Shown piece by piece: positions 49,957 through 62,580 of a DNA stretch of 64,000 nt (its first letter is position 1; each line of letters starts with the position of its first letter). Where the stretch lies: positions 109,568 through 173,567 of the forward strand of contig WIDE01000070.1 in NCBI GenBank assembly GCA_015039315.1, read 5' to 3'. Below the pieces are notes generated by a model. It worked only from the letters and a program-made list of their open reading frames with translations, did not search any database and was not told the origin of the DNA. The stretch is from Clavulina sp. PMI_390. Taxonomy: Eukaryota; Basidiomycota; Agaricomycetes; Cantharellales; Hydnaceae. Position numbers and translations under genes: made by a program.

Positions 49957-52739
49957 CACGGCCTGAAATCAAACACTCGCCGACGAAGTGGGGGAAGGAA
50001 AGACACCAGCTGTGCTGAACTAGTGGTGGTTATAGACCCCGGATGACGATGCGGATGGCGGGTATATCGAGCAGCAAAACACGACGGATGATTGCCTTGT
50101 GAGACGAGCCGCCCTAACCGGGACAACCGTGGGGTATAGTGTATAGTGGAGAAAGCTCCTTTTTCAAAGTTAGATAGCAAGCAGCGCTCAGGGGTGGGCT
50201 GCGCAGAGGGGGGGCCACTTGCGCCCTTGGGCGTCGGCTCGGACGATGTGCTCGCCCGCTGATGACAGACAGTGAAAAGGCAAAAGCGAGACGGCACAAG
50301 CGGCCAACACAATGGTGTGAGAACTGTGATCCAAGCGCCGGGCACTCTTTCCGAAAAACGACACCGGGCCAAACAACCGCACAGGGAGGAAAGCCTAATT
50401 TGTGCTTGCGTAATCAACAGCCGAGTTTTGTGCGCGCGCCGCTGCTGGGGTCAGCGAAATACTAAAGATGTGGAGGAGGGGAAGGATGATCGATCTGCGT
50501 AGGTAGAAGAGATAGAAGGTGAGAAGAGAGGGTCAGTACTCGCGTGAAGGGGAGGAGGCTGTGAGCGTGAGTGTTCATGTACCTAATATTGCGTCGTATG
50601 TCATCGACACGATTCAGACAGGTGGTGCGATGTACCTTTCCAGCAGGGGCAAACACACGCAGAGCTCTTTAGGCGGAAATATATATAACAAACCCAACAC
50701 GGACCCCTCTTAAGAAGAAATGACGGTTGCAATATCCCGCATTACAACCCTCTGACTCGCATGTCATATATATAGGAAAGAGCTTCCCCACCCTCGCCCA
50801 TGCAGCAGCCTCATGGCCGTCGCTGATCATCCGTGCCACCCGACCCCCGGTTGCTGCGTCGCTCCTCCCCAACCGCTAGAACCGATTCAGATATCACAGA
50901 AACAGTCAAAAGCGCGCGCCCATCCATCCGCTCTTATGTATGTAGGATCGTCCGTCGGTGAAGCAGCCCTATCGGCGCTGCATCCGACGTCGACCCTGGC
51001 TGCCTGTCCGTCTATTCTTGGGAACTACCCTACATGTGTGGCTCCAATTATGCCGATCCCGAGATATCCCTATGCCATATTGCTATACATGTACATGTGA
51101 ATGCTCCGATCCGCCGACCAACCTGCTCACCAGTGTGTGTGTGATGTCACATGGATATCTTCTATCTCGCCTTGTTGGAGTGCCATGTTGCGGCCTCATG
51201 TGCATCCCATCTCCGACCTGTCCGCTCGCTATCTCCTTCCTCAGTGACCTAGTTTCTGTCAGTGGCCTAATGTCTCTGGAGCAGCGGTATTTTGACTGAA
51301 CACACTCGCTCATTCGCTCACTCTCTCAGCCACCACACACTCACTGCATACCGCTATGTATGCATATTACAGCACTCGGTTATGCTCTCTTTCTCAAAGT
51401 GCACCCTCCCTCCGGACCAGGAAGAGAGCCCAGTCTAGCCCCCATTCCACTTCCGGGCCCGGCCCTCCGCCGACAATTTCTCTCAGATCACACCTCCTTC
51501 CACTCCCAGCCATCCCAGCGTCAACTGAAACAGCAGCGTATCGCCTCCTCGCCCTTGCGCCCAACGCTGCGCCTGATCATCATCATCATGGTCGTCTGAG
51601 GCGTTAGTCGGCACAGCATTTCTCTGCCATGCCTCGCTGCATTCGCGAGGCTCTTGACCTCGCCTTGCCTTGACGCACTGCAGGCCGTTATCTAAAGTAT
51701 CAAGTGACCCTATGCGCATGTATTCCTTGACTGGGGAATTGAGACATGATGAGATATGTGTATCAGAGCGGTCAAGGGTGTCAAGCTTCCCTCCTGATCG
51801 TCCGACGGGCCTGATGTCTGCCCGCCCGCTTGCCACAACATTGTCTCAGATTGCTCACTCTCTCTCTTCTCTCTCTCCTTCCCTTCCTGGTAGGTAGGTA
51901 TTCCTTGATGGTTTAATCCTTGAGTGAGAGAATTGAGCGGATCACATTCACATAGTCCCAACAGCACAAGCCTTCTCTCTTCTTCTCTGCCCAACTTGCC
52001 ACCACCGATCCGATTACCTTTTTTTTTCTTTCCCTCGACTCTATCTCATACTAAGTAAGATTACTCGCCGGACGGACGGACCCATCCCCACGCATCTAAG
52101 CCAGCCAACGTCCCCCTTGCCTGAACCTCGAGGAGAGCTGAGACTCGGCCAGGCTGGGCTCGACCGGCCGGCCGGTCGGCTTGCTGGCCCACTCCACGCA
52201 TGCACTCATAATGCAGGAATGCCCTATCTCTTGATCATGTGTACCCACGCTGGACCCATCCATCATGGTGTCAACGATTCAGGTGATCATAATCATCATC
52301 ATCATTCGCGAAACTCCGCTGACCTGGGGTGCGGTTCGTTGGGTCGCACCTTCCTGATATTAACCCTTCTATGGGTTACGCTATGCTGTGATGATTCATG
52401 ACAGGTAGTCAGGTCGTGCCCCTTCTGTCTGCCTATTTGTCGAAGCTGACTGATCATGGGGCGAAAGCACCTGATAAGACTCGTCTTCTTGGATGCATGC
52501 TCACCCTTTTTCGCTTCCCTCTCGTGATCAAAAATACGTCAAAGTCCTTTGCACGAATATCATTACAATATCATAATAAATACACGTAGGAGAGAGTTTT
52601 ATATAGATAAGACCATCCGAATACGAATATTTCGTCACATAGCGGGAACACAAGATATCTGTCACCACCACCTCGACAAACCAGTCAGCAGGCGGTCGAC
52701 TTTGCAATTTCAGACACTTCTCAACGACTCTACTGTCTT
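49957..52739. other. Intergenic, 2.8 kb, no gene seen
   Basis: The left part is the 5' region of the large gene, with a likely 5' UTR intron ending at about 49965. The remainder is rich in simple pyrimidine stretches (for example CTCTCTCTCTTCTCTCTCTC near 51860-51880 and a T run near 52018-52028) and has no recognisable protein or RNA gene. Confidence 0.45.
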
Positions 52740-54142
52740 TTACTGGAGGAAAAGCTCCTTGAGAATTTTGATCGTATCAGCAGGGCACGTCACAGTGTGG
52801 CCGATAGTCCTCGGGTCGGTGAAAATCTCGTAATCATTGCCGCCCTACCATCATCGACGCATGCACGAAGAGAAATGCGGGGGGACCATTGATGATTACG
52901 CGGGACGCGAAAAAAAAAAACCCCCCAAACGAAAGGCACATGAGAGAGAGAGAGTTGAGTAACATAGGACCAGCAATGGAACAGGCACATAGGCACAGTT
53001 GGAATTAGTGAAAACTTAAAAGCGTACCTTGTGAGTTTTGTCACCGAAGAAGTGGATTTCCGTAAAGCCTTCGTGCTCGATATGGTTCAGCGCATACGTC
53101 TTGTCCCAACCGTTCGGGAACACATCAAAGGAGATCTGCCCGCCGATCGAGAACGTTAACCCATAATCGGGGAACTTGGCCTTGAGCGCTTCGACGAATT
53201 TTTGCCGCAGGCCGTGTTCCTAATGAACGAACAAATTAGCGTAAATCAGGTGGTCATGAAACGAGGCACGGTCCACGGCGCGGCACGACATGGGAGGTGG
53301 GTTTCCATCCAGGTCCAGCCCGCTGTATTGAATTGACGACCATGAAACGTAAAATTGGACATACCAAATCGTATTTTTGGAAATCAAGACGTTCCTGGGT
53401 CCTGGAAGAAACAGTGACAGTTGAGTTTGTCATGACACATGCCAAGAAGACTGAGCGTTCTCACGTTGTATTTCGTCCGATGGGACTGACATTAATCATC
53501 CCAGTTCTAAACTCAACAAACGTTCCGCTATGTAAAAGGATAGTAAATTGGTCAGTCCGGAGTAACTTTGCCGTAATATAGAAGAACGAGAGGCAGCTGT
53601 GTATGCTTACCGCTTGATAGGGATATCCATGTCAGCAATATAATGTAGGATGAAGTTGACCAGAGGTTTGTAGCGGTCTTCGCCGATAAAGTTGATGAAA
53701 GACTGCGAGGGAAGTTTTTTGCCCAACCTGTACGCGGTCAGACCATTCTCGGCGAAGCAGAAGTCGAACTTCTCCGTGACTGTGAAAGGCGCATGAGTGA
53801 GTGAAGTAGTAATAATAAACTTGAATACGACGTCGATCCGGACCTGGAACACCGTCGACCTCGAGCTGCTCGGAAAGCTTGACAAAATCGGAGCCGCCCA
53901 GGCTACCGATGACTACCTTCTTCCTCACTTCCCTGAGAGTCTCGAGCATTTCAGGAGATACACCCTAATGATATGTTCAGCACCGGTTGAGCAAGGAGCA
54001 ACAATAGTGCAAGTGAGACGCCTTCGAGTTAGGAAGGCTTCTCAAGCTGAATAGCCCTTACCCGGCGAGCAGGTGTCAGAGTATCATCGACGTCGAAGAG
54101 AATGAGCGTCTTCCCGAGAGGGCGGTCGGTAAAGCTAGACAT
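52740..54142 (-). CDS. SEC53: Phosphomannomutase
   Basis: Seven exons, minus strand: 54142-54062, 53964-53853, 53779-53611, 53527-53465, 53401-53365, 53219-53028, 52844-52740; 252 aa, the normal length. It converts mannose-6-phosphate to mannose-1-phosphate for GDP-mannose, and so feeds N-glycosylation, GPI anchors and wall mannans in the cytosol. It is a HAD-superfamily enzyme: the nucleophile and acid/base Asp are in [12 protein letters not shown], then [54 protein letters not shown], and the magnesium-site segment [16 protein letters not shown], which is split by a 183-nt last intron. All catalytic residues are present. The symbol is by orthology to yeast SEC53 (human PMM2). Confidence 0.97.
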
Positions 54143-54712
54143 GGGGAATTGGATCTGGCGGGGTGGGATGCGTATTGGGGATGTTCTGGAGTACTGCTCA
54201 ACGGTTCCATATTTATATTTACTCGCACATTGAGAAACGTGGAGACACGTTTTTATTTGGTCATATTTTATGCTTTTCAGGGTCCTCACTCGGGGTCCCG
54301 CTATTACATCAGAGAACTTTGAATCCAGAACCTTGAGATCTATATCATTCATAGTAGGTATTCCCAGATCAGACAACGGCGCTGGTGGATCAGCTCCTAC
54401 TGAGGCTCACAATGATAAATGAAGCATGCGTGGCCATTTAAGCGGCACCAACGCCGTTCTCTCCTAATTGGGTAGTGTTATCGTGGCCGAAACGATCCGT
54501 GGTTAACCTCAAAAGCGAGGGCATCTGAGAACAGAAGTGGAAAGGACCATGTCACGGTCACGGTCACAGATGTTTTTGTGAGGTGTTTCCTCAGCGAGAA
54601 TCCAAACTGATCGGGGTATATGAGTATTAGGGCACTATTAAATGATAATATTGCGTAATATACAGTGGCTAGAATAACAAGTTAGATTTTGTGTTCATGC
54701 AGTGCAAGGATG
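54143..54712. other. Intergenic: phosphomannomutase promoter and 3' flank of DUF6534-type copy M1
   Basis: No gene. The segment near 54655-54675 (TATACAGTGGCTAGAATAA) is similar to 57390-57411, the matching 3' flank of the next copy, so it belongs to the duplicated unit. Confidence 0.45.
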
Positions 54713-56607
54713 CTACTCCGAATCAGCAACAGTGTCGCGCCTGAAGACCACAGTCGACGTAACAGTGACATGGGTAGGCTGGCGACGGGAAGCTAGTTCG
54801 ATCCCGTCGCTTACTGTCCGGGTAGCTATTCTCTGAAGTGATGATCTGGTATGTAGACTACCGACCGAAGGAGATGTGATCAGGATGGCTTTTATGTCGA
54901 ACACATGCAAAGGAAAATACTGACTTGGCCAAAAACGTTGCGATATAGACACCCCCAAGTGGCTATCAAAGCGTCGATCCATTAGTCTCACGATGGTTTT
55001 GCTGAGGAGCGCTCGTACTCACCAGCCCAAAAAATATTAGATCTTCAAACAAATTCCACACTGCATACTGTCCGACCCAACAAGAACATGAGATAGAGGC
55101 ACCCGCATGGGTCAGCAATTGTCAGCACCGGGCCGAAGGCTTAATTCTGACCATTAATAGCTGAATCGAAACCAAAGTAGCTGTGACGGCTCCTGTGGCA
55201 ACGCCGTAAACTGCGACTCGATTGAGTACGGAATCTGTTCTGTGGAGTAGGTCAGTACCCAAGGGAGAGGATTCAAGTTGAAGATAGTATACTTGGAGTA
55301 CCCGGTATGTAGATTACGCAACTCGAGTGCCAAAGCCACCGCCAATATGATGTCAGCACCCGCCTACAGGATCATGTGAGAACGTGAGAAGCTCCTAGGA
55401 AAGCAGAGTGGCCTGAGGACCTACAGCAAATGACAACCAGGCTATGACAGCTGCCGTACTCTCGGCATTTAGTGTTTCCAAAGCACTGTTTGGGAACATG
55501 TAAGAGCGAACCATAATGTCTTTTGAACGACATCGAGTATGTAGTATGTTAATATCGATCAGATCAGAATCACAGATGACTACTCACATAGGCCAAGGCC
55601 TATGGGAGACCGATGGGACCCGGTATCATCTTAGCAAATGAATGGTGGCCAAGACGAAGGGAGGCTTACCCAGGGCCGCCGTCACCAGCACAACCTGAAG
55701 CGCACGATGAAATCATCATTCCACAGACCCGGTTAGTCTCACGCTAGTAAATATACGTCACAGATTTTTAGGGTCTCACCAGTGAAATCGTGACGGGGAG
55801 GTTTCGAGAAACTATTGATACAAGGATAAGCCCTAAGACATTCTCAACATGCTAGATGCCTCGAAGCTCACTGGTCCAGAAACGAGTCAAAAAGAATGTT
55901 TGCACCATCATCGCCACCAGAACCTAGACAGAGTGAAATCCGGGCGACAGGAAGTGAGATAGACTCTGGGATAGTTGTGGTTGCGACGGCACCAACTTAC
56001 GCCGTGTGTGCCAAAGTAGGACTGATACCTAATACCAAGTTTATGTCTAATGAGCAGGGGATTCCCATGGCCTGGGTCGAGTGGCACTCACCAAGGTTGT
56101 TCCAACAAGGCAAATAGCCCACTTATCCCATGGGGCACGAGCGATCGATAAACCCCGCGACTGGATATACCCCTGGAAGCAAATTAACATCAGGCGTCAA
56201 GTCTCTGAGCCTATACCGAGTAAGGCATACTCACAACTCAAGACATTGCATCATCCTATGGTCAACGAAGGGTGATTAATATAATACACGCAAACCAAAC
56301 AACTGGGTAGGCTGTTACCATAGCATGGCAACCTGAGGATTGAAGACACTAAGCAAATCATATATATGGCTCATTTGGTCTATTAACTTACGAGCCATCG
56401 CACGGGGCGCGGGTCATTGTAAAACTTCTGGTAATACCTGTATGTCTGAACAGTGATGACGCCAAGAAGACTATAGATGTTGGATCCTCAGCTCGAGTCT
56501 ACGGCGCTCTCAGGAAGACGAAATATGACAAACAATGCGGAGCTCCATAGTCCGAAGAGATAGCTTGCGAGAATGCGGGTGACGTTAAAGTTGGTGATGA
56601 CCGTCAT
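54713..56607 (-). CDS. DUF6534-type membrane protein, tandem copy M1
   Basis: Sixteen exons, minus strand: 56607-56534, 56470-56392, 56332-56319, 56255-56235, 56172-56092, 56028-56001, 55923-55872, 55811-55780, 55694-55670, 55599-55588, 55519-55425, 55363-55293, 55239-55152, 55067-55023, 54962-54925, 54857-54713; 299 aa. Landmarks: RILASYLFGLW, LLGVITVQTYRYYQKFYNDP, VLVAMMVQTFFLTRFW, FSRNLPVTISL, GADIILAVALALELR, TDSVLNRVAVYGVATGAVTA, YAVWNLFEDLIFFGL, PLGGVYIATFLANLHTRSSL, and a polar tail SRRQPTHVTVTSTVVFRRD. An integral membrane protein with about seven helices; function unknown. Its upstream region is duplicated at copy M2. Donor and acceptor sites are all GT-AG, and no frame is broken. 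Confidence 0.88.
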
Positions 56608-57419
56608 CCAAAGGGCAACGACGGGTAGCGTCGATCACCACCACACTGTTAGAGTAAGCTAGGTGAAAACAGTGGGCACGCTAAGTAGTGTACGGCAAGA
56701 GACGTTGGGGTAGCATGCAACCCAAAAGGCGAAAGGGGGGCAACCGAACACCATCTCTGAGCCTCTTAAAGGGGATACTCAATGGGGGAAACCAGGGTCG
56801 AGAATCCCACAGAGAACGTTGGGTCCAAATTCAATGAGTCATCGGATCAGTGGATTGAGGCAGAAAGTATTCATGGTCTTGGCCCTTATCAATTTCATTC
56901 GCGCCAGTCGCGATGTGTGTGGGAGATTTTTCGGCCAAGTGTGAAGGGAGACAGTAGCCAGGAACGAGGGTAACCAGCTGGATGGGACGATGATCAGAGA
57001 GAATGATTTTCGTATTCATGCTACGACCAGAGTTCATGGCCATGTTGATCTTGCTGCCGCGGTAGGACCAGAGAAGCTGATGATGACGTAACTTAAAGGG
57101 AAGATGTGGAAGAAACAGCAGGTTGTGGATCCAATGCCGGTGAGTGACCAATATGGCATGAATTAGGTGGATCCACACTCATGAGCTGGTTGACCCTGAG
57201 AGGAATAGCTAGAATCAATAGGGAATGGATACGGGAAGTCACTTCCGCAGTAGTCTTGAGAATGTTCTGTGGGATGTTGAGTGGATCGAAGGAGAACGTA
57301 CGAGTAATTCCACACAGAGTCCCTCAGCACTCGAGATAATCAGGGTATCGGAACAATGTTACAGTCGTCAGCGGTGGATATGCATAATGTACAGTGGCTA
57401 TAATAAGGAAAGTAGTCTT
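56608..57419. repeat. Duplicated promoter segment between M1 and M2
   Basis: Positions about 56740-56950 are similar to about 59490-59670 upstream of copy M2: both read CTCTTA...GGGG, ACTCAATGG, GATCCCACAGAG or ATCCCACAGAG, then GAGGCAGAA and TTGGCCTTAT in the same order. The repeat unit is therefore gene plus promoter, with a period of about 2.75 kb. The rest of the interval holds no gene. Confidence 0.6.
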
Positions 57420-59367
57420 TCAGTCGTGGATTGTTGGTAAACTGCTTTGAGTTGGCGCGTCGCGCCGAAAAACCACATCTGGATTGAAATCAATATGGGT
57501 CGGCTGATCATGGGACGATAATTCAATCCCATCACTCATGGTTTGAGCAGCTATCCTCTTGAGTGATGATCGAGTATGTAAACTACCAGCCAGCGAGATG
57601 ACGGTTAGCAGGCTATCAAACCGAAGGGAAGCAACACCGGGGACTGACTTGGCCAAAAACGTTGCAATGTAGACACCTCCGTACGGCTTTTCGGTTATCA
57701 TCCAATGGGGTCGCAGTGGCTCGTTGGTCAATCTTCAAAGCGTTAGGGAATGTCAAGTACTTACCATCCCGAAAAATATGAGATCTTCATACAAATTCCA
57801 TGCGACATACTAGCCATTCACAGATGACGATGGAGAAACATGAATAATGACTCAGTATCAGTGGCAATGGGAATAGACCGGAAGGACTCCAAACGAACCA
57901 ATAACAGTTGAACGGAGACTAGAGTTGCTGTGACAGCTCCTGTTGCAACGCCGTAGACCGCCACTCGATTGAGCACAGAATCGGTTTTCCTATGTAATGT
58001 GTCAGGGCTAAGTAAGGCAAAGGGAGATAAAGGCGCCGTACTTGGAGTAGCCAGTGCGGTTGCGCATCTCGATGGCTAAAGCTACCGCCAGTATGATATC
58101 ACCACCCGCCTGAGGGACGTTCGCGAGTTGGTTGTGAATGCGATGCATTTCATCCATCTGGTCAAGAGAAAAGGCCGATCCCTTTGAAGACTTACGACGA
58201 ATGACATCCAAGTTATTTGAATTACCCTACTCTCAGAGTTCAGCGTCTCTATCGCGCTATCTTGGAACATGTAAGAGCGAATGGTAATGTCTACCAAAAC
58301 GAAGAGGAGCCTCCGATTAACATCACTCATATAATGATTGGGAAAGATGAACTCACGTAAACCAAGGGCTGTGAAACGCAGGAAGCCGAACATCATATCA
58401 GCGGGAGATGTATAGGGTGAAAGAGGGAGCTTACCTAGCGCCGCCGTCACCAGCACAACCTGGAACCCACGCCAGCATTATCATTCCACGACCTCATGAA
58501 CAGATCACATGCACATGTAGCTTACCAGTGAGACCGTCACAAGCAAATTCCGAGAGACTATCGACGCAGAGGTCAGCTTTCAAGGTTTTTGCTCCCCCAA
58601 CACTTCTAACTCACCAGTCCAAAAACGCGAAAGGAAGAAGGTTTGGACAATGATTGCAACAAGAACCTGGTCATGCAGAACCCAAGGGAGGTTGTTAGGA
58701 TGGGGGACAAATGCCTCGGTAGCAATAATCGGGGCGTAGGGTGTGCAGACTCACGCCATGTGTGCCATAGTAGGACATATACCTAGTGTATGGGGTGGCG
58801 GTTTCATGGGTAGAGCAATGATTCGTAAGTTAGAGGGGGTGCTCACCAAGGTTGTTCCAATAAAGCAAATAGCCCTTCAACGCCATGAGGGACGAGCTCT
58901 CGATATACACCGCGGCTTGATATCCCGCTAGATAAAGCCGATATGAGCTAGATGTCTCGGAATTCATCCCGAATCTGAGTAAGGCATGCGTACACTTCGA
59001 GACCTTGCATTATCCTTCAAGTGAATACAGACGGTCAAATACTACTCGCGAGAAAAATCACAGAGCTTTTGGACTACCAGAGCAGGTTAACCTAGGAATA
59101 AATAGCGTTGAGTGGGTCATACAAATGCCTCCCGGTCAGTCTAGCAACCTACTAGCCATCGCACGTAACGGGGATCATTTGGAAATTTCTTGTGGTACAG
59201 ATAAGTCTGAACGGTGATTATGCCGAAGAGGCTGGGGATAACAATCGTCAGCTCGAGGGTTCGAATCTGTGAATTAGACAGGGGTGGGCTGACAATGCGG
59301 TGGTCAACAGTCCAAATAGATAACTCGCGAGGACACGGTCGATGTCGAGACTGGTGAACGCTGTCAT
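57420..59367 (-). CDS. DUF6534-type membrane protein, tandem copy M2
   Basis: Sixteen exons, minus strand: 59367-59294, 59231-59153, 59091-59078, 59014-58994, 58927-58847, 58782-58755, 58666-58615, 58557-58526, 58459-58435, 58368-58357, 58290-58196, 58109-58042, 57989-57899, 57809-57765, 57686-57649, 57582-57420; 305 aa. It is closest to M1: the landmarks include LFGIITVQTYLYHKKFPNDP, VLVAIIVQTFFLSRFW, FSRNLLVTVSL, GGDIILAVALAIEMR, YVAWNLYEDLIFFGM, PYGGVYIATFLANLHTRSSL, and a polar tail ending with RRDAPTQSS. Several splice sites are weaker than usual (donor GTAGGT after exon 2, acceptor GAAG before exon 4, AAAAG before exon 15), yet they sit exactly at the shared positions. Function unknown. 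Confidence 0.87.
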
Positions 59368-60681
59368 CCAAGACGGCGGGCGTCAATCACCGCCGATATT
59401 ATTAGGGTAAGTTGTAGAAGACGGTGAACTGGTTAAGTGGTACAATAGGCTTTAGTTAAACATGCAAGCTAAAAGGGGGGAATAACCGTCACCTACGCAC
59501 CTCTTATGGGGGAACACTCAATGGACGCAGTATCGGGGATCCCACAGAGCATCTGGTGGGTGCAAATTCAACCAGTGGTTAATGCATCGAGGCAGAAGCA
59601 TCCGAGGCCTTGGCCTTATCCATCATTTTCATTTCCGCCGGTCGGGACGTGCGTGGTAACTCGCATTCGCGAAGTCTAAGTGGCGGCAATAGCGACGGAC
59701 GGGCCTCATCAGCGGGGTGTGACGAACCAGGTACGTGCAATCAGTGAAATTGAGGCTCCTTTGCTGCCAAAGTGTGGAGTACTGCCTGTCAAGTCATTAT
59801 TAGTTGCCGCGGTAAGGACTCGGCGAAGATTGCGATACTTTATTTGATCCAAAGGCACCACTATGAGACACCCATCGCCGCGATTGCGGTGTCGATGCCG
59901 GGGAGTCGCGGACATGTCTTGAATTGGAAGATTACATTCTATTGATTCTGGGGAGTCTATTTCCTTCTTTGTTTATGGGCTCTTCGTCTTCGGACGTGGT
60001 TGAACTAGATTGATGGGAAAACGCACCAAGTGATTTTTCCCAGATGCGCCGACGACAACTTTATCCATTACGCGGTGGTCAAGCTCAGGTCATTCTGAAG
60101 CGGTCCATATTTGGACACTAAGGAAGCCAGCATAGCCCCTCACTGATCGAGAAGCCTGGCCAGAATAAAAATAACCGGATGGCAACGCGGTTGGCTGGTT
60201 GGGGAGTGCGCGGGCGAAGCCGAGAACGGACACGTGCCACGGTTGTCACGGGTGGCCAAGTAAAGCGCGGGGCCTGATCCGAGATGACGAGAATCGGGTG
60301 TCGTGTCCGGGCCATGATGCGAGCGGCCGATAATCGTCGATAAATACGCCGATTGTGAGTACATTTGGATCGAGGGAAAAGCATACTTCTCTGAACCTAT
60401 GTTGGTGAACCCTCTCGCGTAGTCAACCCACAGAGAGCCTCTAACGCAAGATAGTCAAAAAAAAGTAGCAAGATAGTTGACCAGCCGTGTATAAGGAAGG
60501 ATGATGCGAGGTTGAGTTGCTAGGAGTGAAGTATCATATCATCGTCTGACTCATCTGGCTACATCCGACATCATTCGCCCATGCTTCTCGGCTGTACTTC
60601 ACACTTGTTTCTGTTTGAATACATGAGATTGATAAAGTACAAAAAGTTCAGTAGTCCATTACACTAACAGCTAGCACCAGT
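59368..60681. other. Intergenic between M2 and M3
   Basis: The first few hundred bases are the duplicated promoter described for 56608-57419. The rest, to the M3 stop, has no gene that I can support. Confidence 0.45.
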
Positions 60682-62580
60682 CTAAGCATCCCTACTTCGC
60701 TGTACAGTAGATGTTACAGTAACTTTGGTTCGATGAGGATCAGACAGCCCTGATAGCTCGATGAAATTGCTTTGAGGTTGAGAAGCCAATGTACGAAGGG
60801 ATGAACGCGTGTGAAGGCTACGAAAAACAATTTGAGATGAGTGTTTCAGGATAATGCAGAAAGGAGGAAGGGGATCAGTACTAACTTGGCGAGAAAAGTT
60901 GCAATATAGAGACCCCCAAGAGACTAAATGAAATATTGTTCAGGAAGGCAGCTTTACGTCAATAAAGGTCATGGCAGTAATATTGCCCTATCGGCGAATT
61001 GATCGCTCACCAGCCCGAAAAACACGATAGCCTCAAAGATATTCCATATGGTGAACTAGAAGAGATACGATCAGCACGATTACACGAAGGTAATGGGTAT
61101 TAGAAAACGCTCTGGGAAGAAGGTACTTACTAGCAGAAGTTGTGCAGTCACTGCGGCAGCGGTAACCGCGCCGGTAGCAACTCCGTAGACTCCAACGTGG
61201 GTCAGGACTGAATCCGTTCTACCAGAGGAAAGGATTAGTCGTCATTCAAAACACCCCACCAAAGATAACAGAGCTAGATCTCACTTAAAAATACCTGTTC
61301 GGCGCTTTCGCATCTCGAATGCCAAGGTTGCAGCGATCAACACATCAGTGGAAGCCTACAGTGCAGAGGAATAGCAACAGTTGAGACAGATCAGAAAAGA
61401 GACGCTGAAGAAAGCAGATTATGTATCACGTACAGCAAAGGTAAGCCAAGCAATCAGCTCCGAGTTGATCGACTGCAATATCTGGAACGAGCCCTCATTC
61501 CCGTAGGCTTTGGTAGTAACGTCTAAAGAACATAGAGCTAAAGAGTCTGCCGTCGATATGGTGGAGAAGTAGGAGTGAGACTAACATAGTCCCAATGCTA
61601 AGGATAAATATCAGGAAGGTAAATTAGGAGCGACGCAGGTAGATATTGACTCCTTACCAAGAGCGGTAGTCACAAGCGCAACCTAAAAGGGTAACCGCAT
61701 CATGCAGTTCCATGAGGGAGATATATCGATGTAAGGAGTCAGCGAGGATGATAGTAAGCGCCATGGGTGGGGCTCACAAGAACTATCGTGGTGATGATAT
61801 TACGCGAGACTAGTCCATCAGACGTTAAATTTGTTGGCAGTGAATTGTTACCCATGCTCACCAGTCCAATATCGAGAAACAAAGAACGCCTGAACCATCC
61901 CCGCTACGATGACCTAACATGGAAAATTGATGAACTTCTCGGACGAAGAAGTCCCCTGCAAGTATCAACTCACACCATGCGATCCATAATATGACAGGTA
62001 CCTATAATAACCCAAGATTGCGAAGTAGCTAGTTCAGTAAATCGCACTTTGGCTGAATATGTCAGCCATAGAAGAACGAACCAGGGTTGTGTTGAAAGAT
62101 TGAGTATTCCGGTGGGACCAAGGAGAGTTTCGTACACGCCGTAACATGATATGCCACTACATCAAATCATCGCATTATGAGAGTTGAAGTGATATTGGAT
62201 GGGCGGGGGCGAATAGCTTACACCTCTACGCCTTGCATGATCCTGATGACAACAATATCGTAAAAGACCCTCTTGATGACGGCCAGAGAGACGTACCACA
62301 TTTGGCCAACCTGAGAATGTCGCAACCAACATTAAGAGTGTTTTTGGATACCATATGTATATGGTAACTCACCAGAAATTTTACATAGCGAGAATCATTG
62401 GGAAACCGCTGGTAATAGAGGAACGCCTGAACGCTGATGATTCCGAAGAGACTATAGAACCAGGCTATGAGACCTATGAGGTGGATGGATGTGGATATAT
62501 GCGTACAATGTGGAAGACCAAAGCCCAAAGAGGTAGCTCGCGAGGATTTCATCGATGAGAGATTCAGTGAGGGTAAGCAT
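60682..62580 (-). CDS. DUF6534-type membrane protein, tandem copy M3
   Basis: Sixteen exons, minus strand: 62580-62507, 62451-62373, 62310-62297, 62242-62222, 62156-62082, 62001-61974, 61913-61862, 61809-61778, 61682-61658, 61597-61586, 61522-61434, 61355-61285, 61218-61131, 61055-61011, 60923-60886, 60817-60682; 292 aa. The most diverged minus-strand copy, and its exon 5 length (75 nt) equals that of the plus-strand gene rather than that of M1 and M2 (81 nt). Landmarks: LASYLFGLWSS, LFGIISVQAFLYYQRFPNDS, MVQAFFVSRYW, TDSVLTHVGVYGVATGAVTA, FTIWNIFEAIVFFGL, SLGGLYIATFLANLHTRSSL, polar tail with KVTVTSTVQRSRDA. Membrane protein of unknown function; complete. Confidence 0.88.

Noticed and set aside
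49388..49966. Plus-strand open frame of 192 codons
   Set aside because: Antisense to the first exon of the large low-complexity gene; acidic low-complexity mirror sequence.
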